Source of the DNA: Bryobacter sp.
GTDB taxonomy: Bacteria > Acidobacteriota > Terriglobia > Bryobacterales > Bryobacteraceae
Length of the DNA: 36,751 nucleotides
Direction: 5' to 3'
NCBI GenBank assembly: GCA_022843605.1
Contig: JALHNI010000060.1
Location: 1-36,751, forward strand
Position numbers and translations under genes: made by a program. The notes under the pieces are model-generated. The model searched no databases and had not been told where the DNA came from. It saw only the letters and a list, made by a program, of their open reading frames with translations. This document shows positions 32,121 through 36,751 of this stretch, piece by piece (the first letter of the stretch is position 1; each line of letters opens with the position of its first letter).

Positions 32121-33314
32121 CTAGGCTGGTACCAGACTCGAGTACACCCGTTGCGCCGCCAGGGCTCCCGCACCGGGCGCGCTCGGCGGAACGTAGCCGT
32201 TCTCGCGCAAAGCTTCCTCAAACGCGGAGAGCAGGAAGAGGACATCCGGCTCCGTCGACAAGACACCCATCAGCCCGATGCGGAAGATCTTGCCCGCCAG
32301 CGGACCAAAACCGCCGCCAATCTCAATGCCGTGCTTGGCCATCAGGTACTGACGGACCTTCAAGTCATCCACACCTGCCGGCACCTTTACCGTGTTCAAC
32401 GTCCACAAACGGTCGGCCGGCGCCGCTACATTCATCTCCAGGCCCAAAGCCTCAGCCGCGGCGACAAACGCCAAGTGATTCGAACGATGCCGCTCGAACC
32501 GCTGCTCGATGCCCTCGTCTTCAATCGTCGACAACGCCTCGCGCAACGCATAGAACATCGAAATCGGCGCCGTGTGATGGTAGCGATGCGCCCCGTCGAA
32601 ATATTCGGCCAACAGCTTCAGGTCGAAATACCAGGTCGGCGTCGGCGACACCCGCGCCTTCAGCCAGGCCATCGCCCGCGGCGACACCGTGATCGGCGAC
32701 AACCCGGGAGGGCAACTCAAGCCCTTCTGCGAACAGCTATACGCAATATCGATCCCCGCCGCATCCAACTCAATCGGCATCGCGCCCAAACTCGTCACGC
32801 AATCGGCAATCACCAACGCGCCCACTTCCCGCGCCGCCGCACAAATCGCCTTCGGCGACTGAAACACGCCCGTCGACGTCTCCGCGTGCACGAATCCCAC
32901 CACCTGCGGCTTCTCCCGCAGAATGAACTCGCGCGCCTCGGCGTCGGAATAGGACTCGCCCCACGCCTTGTCAAAACGCACCACCGCGCCGCCCTGACGC
33001 TTGCCCATCTCCGCCATGCGATCCGCGAAGAAACCGTTCGCCAGCACCGCAAACTTCGCGCCCGGCTCAACGAAGTTCGCCACGCACGTCTCCATGCCAC
33101 CGGAACCGGTCGCCGAAATCGCCAGCGTGAAGTCGTTGGCCGTGCCGTAAAGACGCTTCAACACCTCGCGCGCTTCCATGTTGATCTGGAAGAAGTAAGG
33201 GTCCAAATGCCCGACGATCGGCTTCGCCATCGCCGCATACACCCGCGGATCGACCTGTGAAGGTCCGGGACCAAAAAGAAACCGCTGGGGGGGATTCAAC
33301 TGAGAACTCGCCAT
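32121..33314 (-). CDS. Class V aminotransferase (alanine/serine-glyoxylate type)
   Basis: A 397-residue PLP enzyme. The start LFGPGPSQVDPRVYAAMAKPIVGHLDP is typical of the alanine-glyoxylate/serine-pyruvate aminotransferase group. ATGSGGMETCVANFV binds the cofactor phosphate, ADCVTSLGAMPIELD contains the aspartate that holds the pyridine nitrogen, and the Schiff-base lysine is in CSQKGLSCPPGLS. The C-terminal arginine region is LAGKIFRIGLMG. I chose ATG 33314; the frame is open 52 codons upstream but does not resemble the family. It stands alone: 160 bp separates it from the efflux operon in the same direction. It likely converts glyoxylate with alanine or serine; the exact pair is not resolved. 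Confidence 0.88.
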   Translation of the reverse strand: MASSQLNPPQRFLFGPGPSQVDPRVYAAMAKPIVGHLDPYFFQINMEAREVLKRLYGTANDFTLAISATGSGGMETCVANFVEPGAKFAVLANGFFADRMAEMGKRQGGAVVRFDKAWGESYSDAEAREFILREKPQVVGFVHAETSTGVFQSPKAICAAAREVGALVIADCVTSLGAMPIELDAAGIDIAYSCSQKGLSCPPGLSPITVSPRAMAWLKARVSPTPTWYFDLKLLAEYFDGAHRYHHTAPISMFYALREALSTIEDEGIEQRFERHRSNHLAFVAAAEALGLEMNVAAPADRLWTLNTVKVPAGVDDLKVRQYLMAKHGIEIGGGFGPLAGKIFRIGLMGVLSTEPDVLFLLSAFEEALRENGYVPPSAPGAGALAAQRVYSSLVPA

Positions 33315-34140
33315 GTAAATCCAGTTTACCGTGTTCTCCCCGATACGCGCCATTGCCCCGCTCCCCACTCCATCTTGACCACCCTCAATCCCGACCTCTG
33401 TCATACATTTTAACGGCACCGCCAATCCATCCGAGGAAATTACCGACACGCAATTTCCCGCATCCATCACCCCGCAGCCACCTGACTCATCACGTCGCCA
33501 GCACTAACTCCCGCCCCCTTCCAGCCCAATTCACCCCACCCACCATCACTTACTTTTTCCCTCGAATTACCACCTGAATTCCTTGCGGCTTCCCTACCTC
33601 CCTGACCAGCGCCACACCAACGCTCGCACCGGCACACCCTCGCCCACCGAGTAACTCCCGCTCAGCGTCACCAGCTCCACAATCAATTCTGCAACTCCGC
33701 ACCGATCCATTCCGGTTCCGATCCTTGCTTTTATGACGCCCGGCGGTCACTTATGACGTCTTCCGATGGTTCCCACCGCGGCTATCCCTGCATTCCGGCG
33801 CATCCCACGGATCATTACCACGTCCGTCATGAGCCCTTTCGCAGTAACTCCCCGACTCCCAACGGCACCCAACCCTCAGCCCCAACCACACGTTTTTATC
33901 TATTGTAACTACCCAGAATTTCCCCCATAATTCCGGATGATTTCCACCCACCCCAACCCTCCCGCCTAACTCCCTACCCGTTCCCATCGCCAGCCTGCAT
34001 CAGTTACTGACTCCCCATCGATACCCCCAACCCAAGCCCGCCGGGTAACTCAATCTCCATCCCACCAACTCATCCCCATGATTCGACGACCCTTCCGATT
34101 TCCCCCTTACCTCACATCGTACCAATCCGCAGATTTTCCA
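33315..34140. other. Long G-poor non-coding stretch
   Basis: About 825 bp with no supported gene between the divergent aminotransferase and exopolysaccharide genes. The plus strand is strikingly poor in G and rich in C, T and A. The octamer TAACTCCC occurs at 33505, 33652, 33845 and 33967, with a partial copy at 34046. A tandem pair of TTATGACG is listed separately. Minus-strand open frames here are Gly/Trp/Arg-rich artefacts of the base skew. It may be a large regulatory region or degraded DNA. Confidence 0.6.
33731..33758 (+). repeat. Tandem TTATGACG, two copies 20 bp apart
   Basis: TTATGACGCC at 33731 and TTATGACGTC at 33751 match at nine of ten positions and are spaced exactly 20 bp, about two helix turns. 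This is the spacing expected when two protein subunits bind the same face of DNA. No promoter is obvious next to it. Confidence 0.45.
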
Positions 34141-34169
34141 TTGACTCGTGTTAGACGAAGTGCTAACAT
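34141..34169 (+). promoter_or_regulatory. Promoter and operator of the exopolysaccharide operon
   Basis: TTGACT (34141-34146) and TAACAT (34164-34169) are spaced 17 bp, a good sigma70 promoter. Between and overlapping them lies a perfect inverted repeat TGTTAG (34149-34154) and CTAACA (34163-34168) around 8 bp. A repressor bound there would cover the spacer and the -10 box. Transcription should start near 34176. Confidence 0.65.
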
Positions 34170-34175
34170 CCTGAC

Positions 34176-34373
34176 TCAGTACAAAGAGACTGTTGCACCG
34201 AGACCGTGTCGGAACGGCCTGGATACAGCAACGGCAATCGCGTTTCCGCAGAATCAATCGATGGAGAATGGCCTGGGACCGAAGGGGGCGAAGCCTGCCC
34301 GCCGACAGCACCCAAAGCCATTGCGTCAGCTAAAAGTCCGTATTTTCGCTTCGACCGTCTCCAACGATCCCGC
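34176..34373 (+). promoter_or_regulatory. Long leader of the exopolysaccharide operon
   Basis: About 200 nt between the predicted transcript start and the NusG-like gene. It holds a GC-rich hairpin candidate (GGGGGCGAAGCCTGCCC, 34285-34301) but no riboswitch I can name. The frame of the NusG-like gene is open back to GTG 34206, so part could be coding. It is less C-biased than the genes that follow. A pause or antitermination site for the NusG-like protein could lie here. Confidence 0.4.
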
Positions 34374-34865
34374 ATGCACCCCTGGTTCGCCATTCGCGTC
34401 CGCTCCAACTACGAGCGCACCCTCTCGGTCTATCTCCGAGCCCATGGCTACGAGGAGTTCCTCCCCATCTACCGCGACCGGCGCCAATGGAGCGACCGTG
34501 TTCAGGAGATCGAAGCCCCCCTCTTCTCCGGCTACGTCTTCTGCCGCATGGACCTCCAGCGCACCACCCCCATCCTCAACGCCCCCGGCGTCGTTCACAT
34601 CGTGGGCTACGGCACCAAACCCGAACCCATCGACGAAGAACAGATGGCCGCCATCCGGCGCTTGAGTGAATCCGGCCTCCGCTATGGCCCCCATCCCTTC
34701 ATGCGCGAAGGCCAACGTGTGCGCGTTCGCTGCGGACCCCTCAAAGGCCTCCATGGCATCCTGCTCAAAGTCAAACAGGAGGACCGTCTCGTCGTCTCCC
34801 TCGAACTCCTCCAACGCTCCGTCTCCACCGACATCGACCGTCTCGATATCGAACCCGTCTCCTGA
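34374..34865 (+). CDS. NusG-like antiterminator (UpxY/RfaH type)
   Basis: A 163-residue NusG paralogue. The NGN domain starts at once (HPWFAIRVRSNYERTLSVYL) with the LPIYRDRRQWSDRV segment and the family motif APLFSGYVFCRM, and ends near residue 105. A KOW domain follows (REGQRVRVRCGPLKGLHGIL) and a strand-rich tail. Specialised NusG proteins of this kind load on RNA polymerase in the leader of a long polysaccharide operon and let it read through. Its place as first gene of such an operon fits. I chose ATG 34374, where homology begins, though it lacks a ribosome site and GTG 34206 is possible. Codons strongly favour C in third position. Confidence 0.88.
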   Translation: MHPWFAIRVRSNYERTLSVYLRAHGYEEFLPIYRDRRQWSDRVQEIEAPLFSGYVFCRMDLQRTTPILNAPGVVHIVGYGTKPEPIDEEQMAAIRRLSESGLRYGPHPFMREGQRVRVRCGPLKGLHGILLKVKQEDRLVVSLELLQRSVSTDIDRLDIEPVS

Positions 34866-34889
34866 ACGAATCCAACAAAGGTAAAGCCC

Positions 34890-35192
34890 ATGGCCCTCGC
34901 AAGACGCACCCGGATGGTTAGCATTCGCCTCTCCAACGATGAGTTCGAACGCCTCAAAGGCCGCTGCGAACTCGTCGGCGCCCGCAGCCTCTCCGACATC
35001 GCCCGCGAAGCCATGCTCCTCCTCCTGGAATCCGAAGGCCGCCCCATCTCTGACCGTCATCACCTCTCCAACGGCCACCACGAACCCTCCACCCTCCACC
35101 GCGTCGAGTCCCTCGAAGACCGCCTCCAGACCCTCCAGCACGACGTCTTCCGCCTCAACCTCCTGGTCGAGAACCTATGCAAGTCCAACTAG
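34890..35192 (+). CDS. Ribbon-helix-helix protein with coiled-coil tail
   Basis: A 100-residue protein. After a basic start, VSIRLSNDEFERLKGRCELV and SLSDIAREAMLLLL give the strand-helix-helix pattern of CopG/Arc-type DNA-binding proteins. A His/Ser-rich linker (residues 52-68) leads to a heptad-like helix (VESLEDRLQTLQHDVFRLNLLVENL). It lies 24 bp after the antiterminator, with AAAGGTAAAG before the ATG, and overlaps the Wza-type gene by 16 bp. No toxin is next to it, so it is more likely a regulator of this operon than an antitoxin. The inverted repeat in the operon promoter is a possible target. Confidence 0.7.
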   Translation: MALARRTRMVSIRLSNDEFERLKGRCELVGARSLSDIAREAMLLLLESEGRPISDRHHLSNGHHEPSTLHRVESLEDRLQTLQHDVFRLNLLVENLCKSN

Positions 35193-36133
35193 CCTTCGCC
35201 TGCGCCCTGCTCCTCGCGCAAGATCCCCCCTCGACGGCCGCCAAGCCCCAGGTCAACCCTCCCTCCACCTACGCCCTCGGCGCCGATGACCAAATCGTCA
35301 TCACCGCCCTCGACCTCGACGAAGTCTCCACCAAAGCTCCCATCCGCATTGACTCCCGCGGCACCATCAACCTGCCCCTCGTCGGCCGCATCCAAGCCGC
35401 CGGCCTCACCCCCGAAGAGCTCGAATCCCTCATCGAAAAACGCCTCTCCTCCGTCCTCAACGCCCCCGACGTCACCGTCTCCCTCGTCGAGATGCGCTCC
35501 CAGCCCATCTCCATCCTCGGCGCCGTCCAGTCCCCCGGCGTCCACCAGATCCAGGGCCGCAAAACCCTCTACGAAGTCATCTCCATCGCCGGCGGCATCC
35601 GCAACGATGCCGGCTACCAGATCAAAGTCACCCGCCGCCTCGAGTGGGGCAAACTCCCCCTCCCCAACGCCCAGGACGACCCCTCCGGCCGCTTCTCCAT
35701 CGCCAGCGTCAATGTGAAATCCGTCATGGATGCCGATAACCCCGCCGAAAATATCGACATCCGCCCCTACGACGTCATCAGCGTCCCCAAAGGCGAAGTC
35801 GTCTACGTCGTCGGCGCCGTCAAGAAATCCGGCGGCTTCGTCCTCGGTGAACGCGAACGCATCTCCGCCCTCCAGGTCCTCTCCCTCGCCGAAGGCCTCG
35901 ACCGTTTCGCCGACACCAAAAAGGCCAAAATCATGCGCCCCATCGGCAAAACCGAACAGCGCGAAGAAATCCCCCTCAACCTCCACGCCATGCTCAAAGG
36001 CACCACCCCCGACGTCGCCCTCCAGGCCGACGACATCATGTTCGTTCCCTCCAGTGGCAAAAAAGCCGCCACCGTCCGCGGCGCCGAAGCCGCCATCCAG
36101 GTCGGCACCGGCCTCGTCATCTTCCGCCGCTAA
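35177..36133 (+). CDS. Wza-type polysaccharide export protein (Poly_export/SLBB)
   Basis: A 318-residue exported protein. A short signal (QVQLAFACALLLAQD) is followed by the polysaccharide-export domain (YALGADDQIVITALDLDEVS, IDSRGTINLPLVGRI, VTVSLVEMRSQPISILGAVQSPG) and two SLBB-type units (KTLYEVISIAGGIR; YVVGAVKKSGGFVL with ALQVLSLAEGLD). Proteins of this type form the outer-membrane exit ring for capsule or exopolysaccharide. No lipobox cysteine is seen, unlike E. coli Wza. The start ATG 35177 overlaps the RHH gene by 16 bp. The gene is extremely C-rich on its coding strand. Confidence 0.9.
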   Translation: MQVQLAFACALLLAQDPPSTAAKPQVNPPSTYALGADDQIVITALDLDEVSTKAPIRIDSRGTINLPLVGRIQAAGLTPEELESLIEKRLSSVLNAPDVTVSLVEMRSQPISILGAVQSPGVHQIQGRKTLYEVISIAGGIRNDAGYQIKVTRRLEWGKLPLPNAQDDPSGRFSIASVNVKSVMDADNPAENIDIRPYDVISVPKGEVVYVVGAVKKSGGFVLGERERISALQVLSLAEGLDRFADTKKAKIMRPIGKTEQREEIPLNLHAMLKGTTPDVALQADDIMFVPSSGKKAATVRGAEAAIQVGTGLVIFRR

Positions 36134-36180
36134 CCAAGCCCACCAACCAACTCCCCCCACAAAACAAACAGATCCACCCC

Positions 36181-36751
36181 ATGGACCCCAACGCCCCCGT
36201 CTTCGTCACCCGCCGCCCCTCCGCCGCCCCACCCGCCCCGGTGGCCGCACCCGCCTACCCCGACAACCCCTCCTTCGCCGACTCCGACGAAGACCGCGGC
36301 GGACTCATCGAATACTGGCGCATCCTCCGCCGCCGCAAAGGCACCGTCATCGTCATGGCCGCCTCCGGACTCCTCCTCGGCCTCCTCGTCACCTTCCCCC
36401 AAACCCCCATCTTCCAGGCCCGCACCTCCCTCGAAATCCAGGACATCAACAACGAAGTCACCAACCTCCGCGGCAACGGCACCACCAACGAAATGGGCAC
36501 CGTCTCCAACGCCCTCGCCGACGTCCAAACCCAAATCAAGATCCTCCAGTCCGAATCCCTCGCCGAACGCGCCGTCGCCCGCCTCAACGACTCCCAAAAG
36601 AAGTCCGTCCGGCCCGTCTCCCAAGCCACCCGCCAATCCGCCTGGCGTCAAGCCCTCGGCCTTCCCCTCCCCACGCCCCCCGGCCCCGACGCCCAGGCCC
36701 GCGCCGCCCTCGCCAACCTCAAAGCCCGCGCCGCCCGCCCAACCCGCAACG
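36181..36751 (+). CDS. Wzz-type chain-length protein, possibly a tyrosine kinase (partial)
   Basis: The frame is open from ATG 36181 to the window end (190 codons). A Pro/Ala-rich cytosolic start leads to GLIEYWRILRRRKGTVIVMA, the usual entry to the first membrane helix (VIVMAASGLLLGLLVTF), then FQARTSLEIQDINNEV and a helix-rich periplasmic part with VQTQIKILQSESLAERAV, the Wzz pattern. Many such proteins continue into a bacterial tyrosine-kinase domain that controls chain length; that part would be beyond the edge. It follows the export gene after 47 bp. Confidence 0.85.
   Translation, partial: MDPNAPVFVTRRPSAAPPAPVAAPAYPDNPSFADSDEDRGGLIEYWRILRRRKGTVIVMAASGLLLGLLVTFPQTPIFQARTSLEIQDINNEVTNLRGNGTTNEMGTVSNALADVQTQIKILQSESLAERAVARLNDSQKKSVRPVSQATRQSAWRQALGLPLPTPPGPDAQARAALANLKARAARPTRN

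Noticed and set aside
34149..34168. CIRCE heat-shock operator in the exopolysaccharide promoter
   Set aside because: The arms resemble part of CIRCE (TTAG and GTGCTAA) but the full TTAGCACTC-N9-GAGTGCTAA pattern is absent and the spacing differs.
33550..34311. Three tiled minus-strand open frames in the gap before the exopolysaccharide operon
   Set aside because: Their Gly, Trp and Arg content follows from the G-poor plus strand; they have no recognisable domains and no ribosome sites.
34176..34373. Cyclic-di-GMP (GEMM) riboswitch in the exopolysaccharide leader
   Set aside because: A GC-rich hairpin is present but the conserved GEMM core sequences are not.

Overview
The window is about 36.8 kb of GC-rich, densely packed bacterial chromosome. 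It carries a PEP-CTERM sorting-signal protein, a Uma2-type nuclease, HlyD-type adaptors with Gly-rich inserts, and a small lipoprotein of a type I associate with Acidobacteriota. I infer an acidobacterium, probably of the Solibacter/Bryobacter group; this rests on gene content only. No rRNA, tRNA, CRISPR array, prophage or insertion sequence is visible.

Left part (1-12.7 kb): the 5' part of cobalamin-dependent methionine synthase metH (minus strand, running off the left edge) behind a leader that can fold into a branched structure; an 800-bp stretch without a convincing gene but with an 18-bp direct repeat; a Uma2 nuclease; a small secreted protein built from two similar halves; a large TM0106-type nuclease-exonuclease-helicase; a PEP-CTERM protein; an M48-like membrane protein lacking HExxH; a five-Asp-box sialidase-like enzyme; a two-lobe retropepsin-like protease; an exported peroxiredoxin-like protein; and a luciferase-like monooxygenase.

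Middle part (12.7-23.7 kb): a GT-C-like membrane protein paired with a PfkB sugar kinase; an orphan VapB-like antitoxin with a leaderless-looking promoter; a lipoprotein gene broken by one frameshift at a C6 run; a two-gene metal module (PRC-barrel/MgtE-N/CBS protein plus an Nramp-family transporter lacking the canonical metal-binding Met and Asn, suggesting Mg2+ transport); a methyltransferase; metK with its own promoter, structured leader and textbook terminator; then on the minus strand an AbrB/PIN toxin-antitoxin pair followed closely by murQ and murA.

Right part (23.7-36.8 kb): a minus-strand operon of three different HlyD-type adaptors, one MacB-type permease and a TolC-type outer-membrane protein, with no ATPase gene in the window; a class V aminotransferase; about 1 kb of G-poor non-coding DNA with short repeats; and the start of an exopolysaccharide operon (NusG-like antiterminator, ribbon-helix-helix protein, Wza-type export protein, Wzz-type chain-length protein cut by the window end).

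Across the window the plus strand changes from G-rich to C-rich near 25-29 kb, independent of gene direction. This is what a replication terminus or an inversion endpoint would look like. The most interesting candidates for something undescribed are the metH and metK leaders, the Nramp/MgtE-domain module, the three-adaptor efflux operon with its large inserts, and the regulatory start of the exopolysaccharide operon.
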